A stretch of 64,000 nucleotides of DNA, taken from assembly GCF_002591975.1 (NCBI RefSeq), contig NZ_NVQE01000020.1:32897-96896 (forward strand), in the 5' to 3' direction. Position 1 is the first letter of the stretch. Every line of letters starts with the position of its first letter. The position numbers and the translations under genes were made by a program. Positions 9,186 through 17,911 of this stretch are shown piece after piece. Origin of the DNA: Mycobacterium neglectum. Lineage in GTDB: Bacteria; Actinomycetota; Actinomycetes; Mycobacteriales; Mycobacteriaceae. The notes beneath the pieces are model-generated. The model saw nothing but the letters and a program-made list of their open reading frames with translations, was not told the origin of the DNA and did no database searches.

Positions 9186-10027
9186 GCCAGCGGACTGTCC
9201 CGGCTGTAGCCATCAGGCGCGCGGCGGTTGCGCGCGGCGTTGTACCGATCGCTGTTGAAGAACTCGATCTCCCAGTTGCCCGTGTCCGTGTCCGCGGCCA
9301 GGTGCGGCTCCACCGCCACGATCTTGCGCTCGACGGCGAGCACTTCCGCGACGGTCCTGCCGTTGAGCGAGTCGAGCTGCGTCCACGTGGGCGGCAGCAG
9401 GAACGTCCGACCTTCGCCGAAATCGTCGAGGCCCTGTTGCGGGGTGATCCAATCCGCCTGATCGGTTTCGGTGTTGTCGCCGTCGGCCCGCTGCCCCTTC
9501 GGGAGCGCACCCACGAAGAAGAACGTGTCGTAGCGGCGCGTGCGCTCCTCCTTTGGGGTCACCCAATTCGCCCACGGCCTAAGCAGATCCGCGCGCAGGA
9601 CCAGGTTCTCGCGCCGCAGGAATTCCGCAAACGACAGCGAATTGTTGGCCAGCGCCTCCCGCGCGTCGCCGTAGACCGACGCGTCATCGACGATGCCATC
9701 GGGGTCGTCGGCGGGTCCGGCGAACAGCACGCCGGATTCTTCGAACGTTTCGCGCGCCGCCGCGCACACCAACGCCGCGGCGAGGTCGGATTCGACGCCG
9801 AATCGTTCCGCCCACCAGGCGGGTTCGGGGCCGAACCAGGCGATGTCGGCGTTGCGGTCACGCTCATCGACACCGCCACCGGGAAACACCATCACGCCCG
9901 CAACGAAGTCCATCGCCGAGTGCCTCCGCATCAGGAACACTTCAATCTCCGGAGCGGGGCCCGCACTCTTGTCGCGGACCAGCATCACCGTCGCCGCCGG
10001 CCTCGGGACCAGTGGATCTCCACTCAT
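9182..10027 (-). CDS. Nudix hydrolase, NUDT19/Rv3040c type
   Basis: Nudix-fold hydrolase of 281 residues. The Nudix box is split by a long insertion: VFPGGGVDERD comes first, and the helix ARETFEESGVLF with the metal-binding REtFEE core follows about 45 residues later. This arrangement is typical of NUDT19-like enzymes acting on CoA or acyl-CoA. The location beside echA17 fits CoA-ester metabolism, but the substrate is inferred. The ATG at 10027 overlaps the stop of the ABC ATPase gene (ATGA), so the operon is tightly coupled. Confidence 0.88.
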   Translation of the reverse strand: MSGDPLVPRPAATVMLVRDKSAGPAPEIEVFLMRRHSAMDFVAGVMVFPGGGVDERDRNADIAWFGPEPAWWAERFGVESDLAAALVCAAARETFEESGVLFAGPADDPDGIVDDASVYGDAREALANNSLSFAEFLRRENLVLRADLLRPWANWVTPKEERTRRYDTFFFVGALPKGQRADGDNTETDQADWITPQQGLDDFGEGRTFLLPPTWTQLDSLNGRTVAEVLAVERKIVAVEPHLAADTDTGNWEIEFFNSDRYNAARNRRAPDGYSRDSPLA

Positions 10028-10866
10028 ATCCGCCTCCTGTGCGCCGCACGGCTTCTGGCCCGACGCGCGAAATACCGTCCTTCGAAATTGTCGAGAACAA
10101 TCGACTGACCGAACGCCTTCGACAGGTTCTCGGCGGTCAGCACGTCGGGCAGCAGGCCCGAGTCGACGACCTTGCCCTCGGACAGGATCAGACCGTGCGA
10201 GAAACCGCGCGGAATCTCCTCGACGTGGTGGGTGACCAACACCAGCGCGGGGGAATCCGGGTCGAGAGCCAGGTCCTCCAGCCGGGCCAGCAGGTCCTCG
10301 CGGCCGCCGAGATCCAGGCCGGCCGCGGGCTCGTCGAGCAACAGCAGCTCGGGGTCGGTCATCATCGACCGCGCGATGAGCACGCGCTTGCGCTCCCCTT
10401 CGGACAACGTGCCGTAGGCCCGCTCGGCGAGATGCTCGGCGCCGACGCTCTCGAGCATGTCGACCGCCTGTTCGTAGTCGACGTCGTCATACTTCTCCCG
10501 CCAGCGGCCCAGCACCGAGTAGCCCGCGGACACGACCAGATCGCGTACCACCTCGTCGTCGGGCACTCGCTGAGACAACGCCGAACTGCTCAGGCCGACC
10601 CTCGACCGCAGTTCTGACATGTCGACCCGGCCCAGTCGCTCACCGAGGACCAGCGCCGTCCCCGACGACGGATACTCCATCGCGGCGGCGATGCGAAGCA
10701 ACGATGTCTTGCCCGCGCCGTTGGGACCGATGACCACCCAGCGTTCGTCGAGTTCAACCGACCATGTGATCGGCCCCACGAGAACCTGGCCGCCACGGCG
10801 CAACGACACCTTGGCGAAGTCGATCAGCAGGTCGGGGTCGGCTGGATCTCCTTCGGCGACTGGCAC
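10024..10866 (-). CDS. ABC transporter ATP-binding protein (Rv3041c-like)
   Basis: Single ATPase domain of about 280 residues. Walker A is GPNGAGKTS, the Q-loop region follows, the signature is LSEGERKRV, Walker B is LLLLDEPAAGLD, and the H-loop is LVTHHVEEIP. No permease gene lies in the operon unless the preceding YczE-type membrane protein serves, which I consider unlikely. The isolated ModF/PhnC-like form could also be non-transport. I choose GTG 10866, just before PVAEGDPADPDLL; the frame stays open far upstream but that part has no family content. It overlaps the preceding membrane gene by 43 bp. Confidence 0.85.
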   Translation of the reverse strand: MPVAEGDPADPDLLIDFAKVSLRRGGQVLVGPITWSVELDERWVVIGPNGAGKTSLLRIAAAMEYPSSGTALVLGERLGRVDMSELRSRVGLSSSALSQRVPDDEVVRDLVVSAGYSVLGRWREKYDDVDYEQAVDMLESVGAEHLAERAYGTLSEGERKRVLIARSMMTDPELLLLDEPAAGLDLGGREDLLARLEDLALDPDSPALVLVTHHVEEIPRGFSHGLILSEGKVVDSGLLPDVLTAENLSKAFGQSIVLDNFEGRYFARRARSRAAHRRRI

Positions 10867-11567
10867 CGTCTCATCGTAGTGAAGCGATTTCGGCGCGCCC
10901 CCGTTCGCCCAGCGACTGTTTGCGCACCCAGATCCCTGGCTTCGGCGACGGGAGCCCAGCCGCTGACGACAAGAACGCGTTTTGGCGTGATGCGCACGAA
11001 GAACTGGACCAGCGGGCCGATACCGAACGCGTAGAGCACGGTTCCGACGCCCACGGTGCCACCGAGCAGCCAGCCCAGCGCCAGCACGGTTGCCTCGATC
11101 GACGTACGGACCAGTCGCACCGACAATCCAGTTCGCACCACCAGTCCAGTCATCAGACCATCGCGGGGCCCAGGACCGAGTCCGGCACCGACGTAGAGCA
11201 CCGTGCTGAACGCGTTGAGGACGACCGCACCGACCATCATCGCGATCCGCACCGGCATCGACGTCGGCTGTTCCATCAGCAGCATGCCGACGTCGACGGT
11301 GATCGCGATGACGACGACATTGGCGATCGTGCCGATGCCGGGCCGATTGCGCAGCGGAATCCAGGCCAGCAGTACGACCACGCCGACCACGGCCGACGCG
11401 ACACCGATCGTCATCCCCGTGTGCAGGGCCAGGCCCTGGTGGAACACGTCCCACGGGTCGAGTCCCAGTCCGGCGCGCACCATCATCGCCATCGAGAAGC
11501 CGTAACCGGCCAACCCGACCAGCAGTGCCGTCCCGCGCAGGCTTCCTCGCAGCAGTGTGCCCGTCAC
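10824..11567 (-). CDS. YczE/YitT-like integral membrane protein
   Basis: Membrane protein of about 247 residues with five or six hydrophobic helices, beginning GTLLRGSLRG and containing the family stretch MMVRAGLGLDPWDVFHQGLA and later GPGPRDGLMTGL. It belongs to the YczE/YyaS/YitT-type group with no proven transport substrate. I start at GTG 11567, where the family N-terminus begins; a longer frame to 11738 runs into the operator region. It is divergently paired with a MocR-type regulator, an association known for YczR/YczE, which suggests PLP-linked control. Confidence 0.75.
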   Translation of the reverse strand: MTGTLLRGSLRGTALLVGLAGYGFSMAMMVRAGLGLDPWDVFHQGLALHTGMTIGVASAVVGVVVLLAWIPLRNRPGIGTIANVVVIAITVDVGMLLMEQPTSMPVRIAMMVGAVVLNAFSTVLYVGAGLGPGPRDGLMTGLVVRTGLSVRLVRTSIEATVLALGWLLGGTVGVGTVLYAFGIGPLVQFFVRITPKRVLVVSGWAPVAEARDLGAQTVAGRTGARRNRFTTMRRCQSPKEIQPTPTC

Positions 11568-11737
11568 GAGTGATGCGGGAAGCGCATTGCGATGAGTTCC
11601 ACTTCGCGCGCCATGCGCTCGGCATCGCGATCGAAGTAGTCGACGCACCCGGCCGGCATCTGCCAGCTGAAGATCCTTGCCAGTTCGCGGCTCAGTTTCG
11701 AGATCCAATTCGTACTCACCACTGAATAATCTGTCCA

Positions 11738-11777
11738 ACTGGCTTGCTCATCAATAGCCAGTTAGCGCATACTGGCT
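11738..11777. promoter_or_regulatory. Triple-repeat operator candidate for the MocR/YczE pair
   Basis: Three copies of one 7-mer sit just before the MocR start. ACTGGCT lies at 11738-11744 and 11771-11777, and its inverted copy AGCCAGT at 11756-11762. The two direct copies extend to ACTGGCTTGC. The arrangement lies 6-45 nt upstream of ATG 11783 and in the shared divergent region, as expected for a MocR autoregulatory site. The binding protein is inferred. Confidence 0.6.
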
Positions 11778-11782
11778 TGCAA

Positions 11783-13225
11783 ATGACGGTAGAAATGGCA
11801 GCCAGAGCGCTCGATGTGGACCTGTTGGCTCGCGAACTGGGCAACTGGCGCACATCCAGTCAAAGTGGCCCTGCCTATCAGGGGCTTGCGGACGCGATCC
11901 GGCTGCTGATCATCGACGGCCGCGTTCCCGTCGGAGCACGCCTTCCCAGCGAGCGCACGCTCGCCGACGTGCTGCGGGTCTCGCGCACGACGGTCACCGC
12001 CGCGTTCACCCAACTGCGCGAGGACGGCTATCTCAATGCCCGCCGTGGTGCGCGCAGCACGACGGCGCTGCCGGTTGCCCCTGCGGCCCGAGCCGAAGCC
12101 CTGCCGCCCACGATGAGCCTGGCCGCGGCCGCATTGTCCGCTCCGGCGGCCGCGGTGACCGAGGCGTTCGTCGATGCCACCCGCGACGTCACGCCGTATC
12201 TGCACGAACCGGGCCACGAACTCGTCGGGGTGAGCACGCTACGGCAGGCGATCGCTGAAAGATACTGCGAGCGTGGCCTTCCCACCGCACCCGACGAGGT
12301 GCTGGTGACCACGGGTGCACTCCACGCGATCTCGCTGATACTGACGACGTATGTGCAACCCGGTGACCGCGTTCTGGTGGAGCAGCCCACCTATCACGGT
12401 GCGCTGTCAGCCATCACGACCGCAGGTGCGCGGCCCGTCCCGGTGGCGATGACCGAGGCCGGCTGGGAACTGGACGCAGTACAGGCTGCGGTTCACCAGC
12501 TTGCGCCGAACCTTGCGTACTTCATCCCCGACAACCAGAACCCGACGGGGCTCACCATGCCCGTGGGTGACCGGAAACGACTGGCGCGCATCATCGCTGA
12601 GACGCGGACCCGCACGATCGTTGACGAAACGATCCTCGACATGTGGCTGGACAAGGCGATGCCGACGCCCCTTGCCGCCGAGATGACGACGCGACGCGAC
12701 CTGGTCATGACCATCGGTTCGATGTCGAAGTCCTTTTGGGGCGGGCTGCGCGTCGGCTGGATCCGCGCCGAGCGCGCCACCATCGCGACCATCGCCGCGC
12801 TGCGACCGTCGATCGATATGGGCACCCCGGTGCTCGAACAGTTCGCCGCTGCAAGACTTCTCGCACGCCGCGACGAGATACTGCCAGAACGCCGCGAAAT
12901 CCTCCGGGTCCGCCGCGCGCTGCTGCAGTCACTGTTGAGCCGCCACCTCCCCGACTGGGAGCCCGGCCCGGGCATCGGCGGCATGTCGCTGTGGGTGCGC
13001 CTACCCGCGCCGATGAGCACCGCACTGTCGGCGGCGGCATCGCGGCTGGGCCTCGACCTGCCTGCGGGCCCGCGCTTCGGCGTCGACGGGACGCTGGAGC
13101 GGTTCGTCCGCATTCCCTACGCGCTGCCCGAAGAACAGCTCACCGAGGCCGTCGAATTGCTGGCGCGCGCGTGGCACAGCATCACAGGTTCGGCGGCGCC
13201 GGAGCCGACGGCGGTGGTCGTCTAG
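11783..13225 (+). CDS. MocR-family regulator (YczR-like, GntR HTH plus aminotransferase)
   Basis: Fusion of an N-terminal winged helix of the GntR type (ARLPSERTLADVLRVSRTTVTAAFTQL, residues about 50-77) with a C-terminal fold-type I aminotransferase domain. The PLP-binding Lys is in SMSKSFWGG, with the NQNPTG loop and an upstream YHGAL segment also present. MocR proteins sense PLP and regulate vitamin B6, GABA or membrane genes. ATG 11783 is chosen because it follows the operator immediately; the TTG at 11744 lies inside the operator. It is divergent from a YczE-like gene, so it most likely controls that gene and itself. Confidence 0.87.
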   Translation: MTVEMAARALDVDLLARELGNWRTSSQSGPAYQGLADAIRLLIIDGRVPVGARLPSERTLADVLRVSRTTVTAAFTQLREDGYLNARRGARSTTALPVAPAARAEALPPTMSLAAAALSAPAAAVTEAFVDATRDVTPYLHEPGHELVGVSTLRQAIAERYCERGLPTAPDEVLVTTGALHAISLILTTYVQPGDRVLVEQPTYHGALSAITTAGARPVPVAMTEAGWELDAVQAAVHQLAPNLAYFIPDNQNPTGLTMPVGDRKRLARIIAETRTRTIVDETILDMWLDKAMPTPLAAEMTTRRDLVMTIGSMSKSFWGGLRVGWIRAERATIATIAALRPSIDMGTPVLEQFAAARLLARRDEILPERREILRVRRALLQSLLSRHLPDWEPGPGIGGMSLWVRLPAPMSTALSAAASRLGLDLPAGPRFGVDGTLERFVRIPYALPEEQLTEAVELLARAWHSITGSAAPEPTAVVV

Positions 13226-13243
13226 TCCACGCCGGAGGAAAGT

Positions 13244-14476
13244 TCAGTCGGGGATGTCGACTCGGCGCACCACGCCGTCGCGCGCGTCGGCGGCCTCGAT
13301 CTCGCCTCGGGTGATGCCCAGGATGAACAATACGGTGTCCAGGTACGGATGGCTGATCGATGCGTCGGCGACTTCCCGCAGCGCAGGCTTCGCATTGAAA
13401 GCGACGCCAAGGCCCGCAGCGGAGAGCATGTCGATATCGTTGGCGCCGTCGCCGACGGCCACCGTCTGCTCCATCGGAACCCCGGCCTGTTGGGCGAAGT
13501 CGCGCAGCGCCTTGGCTTTTCCGGCCCTGTCGATGACTTGGCCGACCACCCTGCCGGTCAGCTTCCCATCGACGATCTCGAGCTCGTTGGCCGCGACGAA
13601 ATCCATCTCGAGCTCATGCGCCAACGGTTCGATGACCTGGCGGAAACCACCAGACACGATTCCGCAGTGAAAGCCCAAGCGCCGCAACGTCCGCAGCGTC
13701 GTCCGCGCGCCCGGCGTCAGCTCGATCTGCTCGCCGACCTCCTCGAGCACGCTGGCAGGCAGACCGGCGAGCGTCGCGACCCGGCGGTTCAACGACTCGG
13801 TGAAGTCCAACTCGCCCCGCATGGCCGCCTCGGTGATCTCGGCGACCGCCGCGTGCGCGCCGACCCGGTCGGCGAGCATCTCGATGACCTCACCCTGAAT
13901 CAACGTCGAGTCGACGTCAAAGACGATGAGCCGCTTGGCCCGTCGCGACAGGCTGTAGTCCTCGAGCGCGATGTCCACGCCCTCCTTGACCGCGACCCGC
14001 GCCAGCGCGACCTGCAGCTGGGCATACGCGCCGCCGGGAGGTACCGACACTCGCAGCTCAAGACCGGTGACCGGGTAGTCGGAGACCCCGCGGATGAAGT
14101 CGATGTTGACGCCCAGCGCCGCGACTTCACGAGCCACGACGCCAAAGGCCTCCGCACTGATCGGACGGCCGAGTACGACGATGGTGTGAGTGGATGGTTC
14201 CCGCAGTACGGGCAGGCCATCGCTGCGCTCGATCGTGACGTCCAACCCGAAGCCCTGGACCGCGACGAGCACCTCGTCGTGCAGCGCGGCGCCGCCTGCG
14301 ACCTCGTCAGGACCCGCGACCAGCACACCCAATGTCAGTCGGGAGCGAATGACAACCTGTTCGACGTTGAGAAGCTCGACCTTGTGCCGTGACAGAACCT
14401 CGAAAAGCGCCGAGGTCACGCCTGGTTGATCGGGTCCGGTGACGGTGATCAGAACCGACACCTTCGGCATGTTCAC
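13244..14476 (-). CDS. serB2: Phosphoserine phosphatase SerB2
   Basis: Enzyme of 410 residues that dephosphorylates O-phosphoserine in the last step of serine synthesis. Residues 1-180 form two ACT-type regulatory modules (VLITVTGPDQPGVTSALF; TIVVLGRPISAEAF). The HAD domain begins at VFDVDSTLIQGE, with the nucleophile Asp about 187 and acid/base Asp about 189; motif II is IVSGGF, and motif III/IV is GDGANDIDML. Length and layout match M. tuberculosis SerB2, an ACT-regulated enzyme. It lies 22 nt downstream of ctaD on the same strand, so cotranscription is possible. Confidence 0.97.
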   Translation of the reverse strand: MNMPKVSVLITVTGPDQPGVTSALFEVLSRHKVELLNVEQVVIRSRLTLGVLVAGPDEVAGGAALHDEVLVAVQGFGLDVTIERSDGLPVLREPSTHTIVVLGRPISAEAFGVVAREVAALGVNIDFIRGVSDYPVTGLELRVSVPPGGAYAQLQVALARVAVKEGVDIALEDYSLSRRAKRLIVFDVDSTLIQGEVIEMLADRVGAHAAVAEITEAAMRGELDFTESLNRRVATLAGLPASVLEEVGEQIELTPGARTTLRTLRRLGFHCGIVSGGFRQVIEPLAHELEMDFVAANELEIVDGKLTGRVVGQVIDRAGKAKALRDFAQQAGVPMEQTVAVGDGANDIDMLSAAGLGVAFNAKPALREVADASISHPYLDTVLFILGITRGEIEAADARDGVVRRVDIPD

Positions 14477-14498
14477 CCCGGGTAGCCCTGCAATACCG

Positions 14499-16256
14499 TC
14501 AGGTGCGGACGTTCTCGTGGTCCAGCCTCGTCACGTCGCCATCGTCTGGCCCGTGCGCTCGACCCACGTGCGCCTCGGCGCGCATCCGATCCACCATGTG
14601 CGGATAGTGCAACTCGAATGCGGGCCGCTCCGAACGGATTCGGGGCAATTCGGTGAAGTTGTGCCGTGGCGGCGGGCAACTGGTGGCCCATTCCAGCGAG
14701 TTGCCATAGCCCCACGGATCGTCGACCGTGACCGGCTCGCCGTAGCGCCAGCTCTTGAACACGTTCCACACGAACGGAATCGTCGAGACGCCAAGGATGA
14801 AGGCGCCGATAGTCGAGATGACGTTGAGCGTGGTGAAGCCGTCCGACGGCAGGTAATCGGCGTAGCGGCGCGGCATGCCCTCGTCACCCAGCCAGTGCTG
14901 CACCAGGAAGGTGGTGTGGAAGCCGATGAACGTCAGCCAGAAGTGCAACTTGCCCAGGCGCTCGTCGAGCAATCGGCCCGTCATCTTCGGGAACCAGAAG
15001 TAGATACCCGCGTAGGTCGCGAACACGATCGTGCCGAAGAGCACGTAGTGGAAGTGCGCCACCACGAAGTAGGAGTCCGTGACGTGGAAGTCGATGGGCG
15101 GGCTGGCCAGCAGGACACCCGAAAGACCACCGAGGAGGAAGGTGACGAGGAAGCCCACCGAGAAGAGCATCGGTGTTTCGAATGTCAACTGGCCTTTCCA
15201 CATCGTGCCTATCCAGTTGAAGAATTTGATACCGGTCGGCACTGCGATGAGGAACGTCATGAAGCTGAAGAACGGGAGCAGCACCGCGCCCGTCGCGTAC
15301 ATGTGGTGCGCCCACACCGCCACCGACAGCGCGGCGATCGACAGCGTCGCGTAGATCAGCGTCGTGTAACCGAAGATCGGCTTGCGGCTGAAGACGGGGA
15401 AGATCTCGCTCACGATGCCGAAGAACGGCAGCGCGATGATGTACACCTCGGGGTGACCGAAGAACCAGAACAGGTGCTGCCACAACAACACACCGCCGTT
15501 GGCCGGATCGTAGACGTGCGCACCGAGATGGCGGTCTGCAGCCAGGCCGAACAACGCGGCGGTCAGGATGGGGAAGGCCAGCAGCACCAGGATCGACGTC
15601 ACCAGGATGTTCCAGGTGAAGATCGGCATCCGGAACATGGTCATGCCCGGTGCACGCATGCAGACGACGGTGGTGATCATGTTGACGCCACCGAGGATGG
15701 TGCCGAGACCACCGACGGCCAGGCCCATGATCCACAGGTCGCCACCCGCGCCGGGCGAGTGAATCGCGTCGGTCAGCGGTGAATACGCGGTCCACCCGAA
15801 GTCGGCGGCGCCGCCCGGGGTGATGAAACCGGCGATCGCGATCATCGCGCCGAACAGGAACAGCCAGAACGAGAACGCGTTGAGCCGCGGGAACGCCACG
15901 TCGGGCGCGCCGATCTGCAGAGGAAGCACCAAGTTCGCGAACCCGAACACGATCGGGGTCGCGTAGAACAGCAGCATCACCGTTCCGTGCATGGTGAACA
16001 GCTGGTTGAACTGCTCGTTGGACAGGAACTGCAGCCCGGGCATCGCCAACTCGGTGCGCATGAACAGCGCCATCAGCCCACCGATGAAGAAGAAGATGAA
16101 GCAGGCGACGCAGTACATGATGCCGATCAGCTTGTGATCGGTCGTGGTGATCAGCTTGTAGACCAGGTTGCCCTTGGGGCCCATCCGAGCCGGGAACGGA
16201 CGGCGAGCCTCGAGTTCTCCTATTGGGGGCGCTTCGGCTACCAACAGATCCTCCAA
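14499..16256 (-). CDS. ctaD: Cytochrome c oxidase subunit I (aa3-type) CtaD
   Basis: Heme-copper oxidase subunit I of 585 residues in the plasma membrane, part of the bcc-aa3 respiratory supercomplex. It shows twelve hydrophobic helices, the heme a ligand in FTMHGTVML, the CuB ligand with its cross-linking partner in FGHPEVYI (His and Tyr), the HH pair in WAHHMYATG, the K-channel GIKFFNW region and the paired His in VAHFHYVLFG. It starts at ATG 16256, divergent from fecB, with 148 bp between. The other oxidase subunits are not in the window, as in other mycobacteria. Confidence 0.98.
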   Translation of the reverse strand: MEDLLVAEAPPIGELEARRPFPARMGPKGNLVYKLITTTDHKLIGIMYCVACFIFFFIGGLMALFMRTELAMPGLQFLSNEQFNQLFTMHGTVMLLFYATPIVFGFANLVLPLQIGAPDVAFPRLNAFSFWLFLFGAMIAIAGFITPGGAADFGWTAYSPLTDAIHSPGAGGDLWIMGLAVGGLGTILGGVNMITTVVCMRAPGMTMFRMPIFTWNILVTSILVLLAFPILTAALFGLAADRHLGAHVYDPANGGVLLWQHLFWFFGHPEVYIIALPFFGIVSEIFPVFSRKPIFGYTTLIYATLSIAALSVAVWAHHMYATGAVLLPFFSFMTFLIAVPTGIKFFNWIGTMWKGQLTFETPMLFSVGFLVTFLLGGLSGVLLASPPIDFHVTDSYFVVAHFHYVLFGTIVFATYAGIYFWFPKMTGRLLDERLGKLHFWLTFIGFHTTFLVQHWLGDEGMPRRYADYLPSDGFTTLNVISTIGAFILGVSTIPFVWNVFKSWRYGEPVTVDDPWGYGNSLEWATSCPPPRHNFTELPRIRSERPAFELHYPHMVDRMRAEAHVGRAHGPDDGDVTRLDHENVRT

Positions 16257-16404
16257 ACATCCAGTCGGGAAATCCCGGCGGTCTTCACTGATGAATCCTA
16301 GCGCCCGGTGCGTCCGGAAGTCGTGGTGGTCCTACAAACTGTCGTAATTGATTCGCGATAGGCGCTGACCTGCCGCAAGCAGGCCAGATGTTACCGTCGG
16401 CGAC

Positions 16405-17508
16405 GTGCTGATCAGCGGACCCCGCGCCGGCCTGCTGGCCTCCTCGGCGGCGATCGCGACAGCGCTCGCCATCACCGTCGTCACCGGCTGCGGATCGCTC
16501 GGCGGAGACGCTGCACCCACCGAGGGCGAACCATCGGTCATCACCAGCACCACGAGGATCGCGAGTGCGGGCGTCCTCGGTAATCAGCGCAGGCCAGACG
16601 AATCCTGCGCACCCGAACCCAGCCCCGTCGACCCCGGCCCACCCGACCGGCCGGTCCGCCATGCCGCAGGGGAAACCGAGGTCCGTGCGGATCCGCAGCG
16701 CATCGTCGTGCTCTCCGGTGACCAGCTCGACACGCTGTGCGCGCTCGGCCTGCAGTCGCAGGTGGTGGCCGCCGCGCTTCCCGACGGCTCCAGCACCCAA
16801 CCGTCCTACCTCGGCCAGGTCATCCACGATGTGCCCGGAGCCGGCAGCCGCAGTGCACCCGACATCGACGCGATCAAGGCGGCAACCCCCGATCTGATCC
16901 TCGGCTCTGAGGCCCTGACGCCAGAGGATTTCGGCGAGCTGTCAGCGATCGCGCCGACGGTGTTCACCGGCGCGCCCGGCGCCGCATGGCAGGACAACAC
17001 GCGGACTGTTGGCGCGGCGACCGGCCGGCTCGACGCGGCCAACGCAATGATCGACGGCTTCGAGCGGGCCGCCGACAAGACCGGCGCCGAGAACGACGCC
17101 ACCCACTTTCAGGCGTCGGTCGTGCAGTTGACCGACACCACGATGCGGGTCTTCGGTCCAGCGAACTTCCCCGGCAGCGTGCTGGCCGCCGTCGGCGTGG
17201 ATCGCCCTGCAGCGCAACGGTTTACCGACAAGCCTTATGTCGAGATCGGCATCACCGACACCGACTTGGAGAACTCGCCCGATTTTTCGGCGGCCGACGG
17301 CGACATCGTCTACGTCTCGTTCGACTCCCCCGCGGCCAAAGACCGTGCGCCCCGCGTCATGGGAAGCGACGCATGGAAGAAGCTGTCCGCCAATCGCGAC
17401 AACCGGATCTTCGCGGTCAACAATGAGGTGTGGCAGACCGGCGAAGGCATCGTTGCCGCCCGCGGAATACTGGCCGACCTCCCGTGGATCAACGCCCCGA
17501 TCAATTAG
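16405..17508 (+). CDS. fecB: Periplasmic siderophore/heme-type binding lipoprotein FecB
   Basis: Class III substrate-binding lipoprotein of 367 residues. The signal sequence ends in the lipobox VTGC (Cys near 29), followed by a Pro-rich linker and a TroA/FecB fold starting at RIVVLSGDQLDTLCALG, with the hinge helix and the C-terminal lobe WKKLSANRDNRIFAVNNEVWQ. Related M. tuberculosis FecB is implicated in iron acquisition and in cell-envelope integrity. It starts at GTG 16405. No IdeR-type inverted repeat is visible in the 148 bp shared with ctaD. A YCII-domain gene follows 1 nt after its stop. Confidence 0.9.
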   Translation: MLISGPRAGLLASSAAIATALAITVVTGCGSLGGDAAPTEGEPSVITSTTRIASAGVLGNQRRPDESCAPEPSPVDPGPPDRPVRHAAGETEVRADPQRIVVLSGDQLDTLCALGLQSQVVAAALPDGSSTQPSYLGQVIHDVPGAGSRSAPDIDAIKAATPDLILGSEALTPEDFGELSAIAPTVFTGAPGAAWQDNTRTVGAATGRLDAANAMIDGFERAADKTGAENDATHFQASVVQLTDTTMRVFGPANFPGSVLAAVGVDRPAAQRFTDKPYVEIGITDTDLENSPDFSAADGDIVYVSFDSPAAKDRAPRVMGSDAWKKLSANRDNRIFAVNNEVWQTGEGIVAARGILADLPWINAPIN

Positions 17509-17509
17509 C

Positions 17510-17794
17510 GTGGCGCAGATGTTCCACATCTTGAAATCCACCTACCTGCAACCGCCCGACGTCGTCAACCAAACCCGACCCGCTCACCTGGAATGGCTTA
17601 AGGGCGAGGTCGCCGCCGGCCGTATCGTGCTGGCGGGTCGCCTGGATGACGAGTCCGGCGCAATCCTCGTCACGGGCGATATCAGCGCAGACGAGGCGCA
17701 GGACGTCGTCGACCGCGACCCCTACACGTCCGCCGCGGTGGCCAATTACGAGCGGCTGTCGTTCAACGGTGCCTTCCGCGCCCCAGGACTCTAG
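17510..17794 (+). CDS. YCII-domain (YciI-like) protein
   Basis: Small protein of 94 residues with a YCII-related dimeric ferredoxin-like fold. A central His (RPAHLEWLKGEVAAG) and Asp (ILVTGDISADEAQDVVDRDPY) match the conserved pair of YciI. The family includes putative enzymes and accessory proteins without a general function. The GTG start (17510-17512) begins 1 nt after the fecB TAG, so it is translationally linked to fecB. The frame extends upstream inside fecB, but that part is only overlap. Confidence 0.75.
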   Translation: MAQMFHILKSTYLQPPDVVNQTRPAHLEWLKGEVAAGRIVLAGRLDDESGAILVTGDISADEAQDVVDRDPYTSAAVANYERLSFNGAFRAPGL

Positions 17795-17841
17795 GAACTA
17801 ACTCACAGTTTCACCGGGAAGAACGCGGTGCGTTCGACCGT

Positions 17842-17898
17842 TCACCTAGGTGAGGCCGCATCGTCGCGGCGAATTGCCAGTTGCCAAAATTCCTAGGT
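17842..17898. promoter_or_regulatory. Palindromic operator candidate upstream of adhC
   Basis: A perfect 12-bp palindrome TCACCTAGGTGA lies at 17842-17853. A second copy of its core, CCTAGGT, lies at 17892-17898, just ahead of the adhC start at 17912. Two copies on one face of the promoter suggest a repressor or activator site. No regulator gene is adjacent, so the protein is unknown. Confidence 0.45.
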
Positions 17899-17911
17899 AG
17901 AAGGCCGTCTT

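Noticed and set aside
10867..11625. Frame extending the ABC ATPase upstream by about 250 residues
   Set aside because: It is the shadow of the YczE-like membrane gene; composition is Arg/Gly-rich and family similarity begins only after GTG 10866.
14439..15782. 447-residue plus-strand frame over ctaD
   Set aside because: Antisense shadow of ctaD with His/Arg/Asp-rich composition typical of GC-rich complementary frames.
16257..16404. IdeR iron box between ctaD and fecB
   Set aside because: No TTAGG-type 19-bp inverted repeat is visible.
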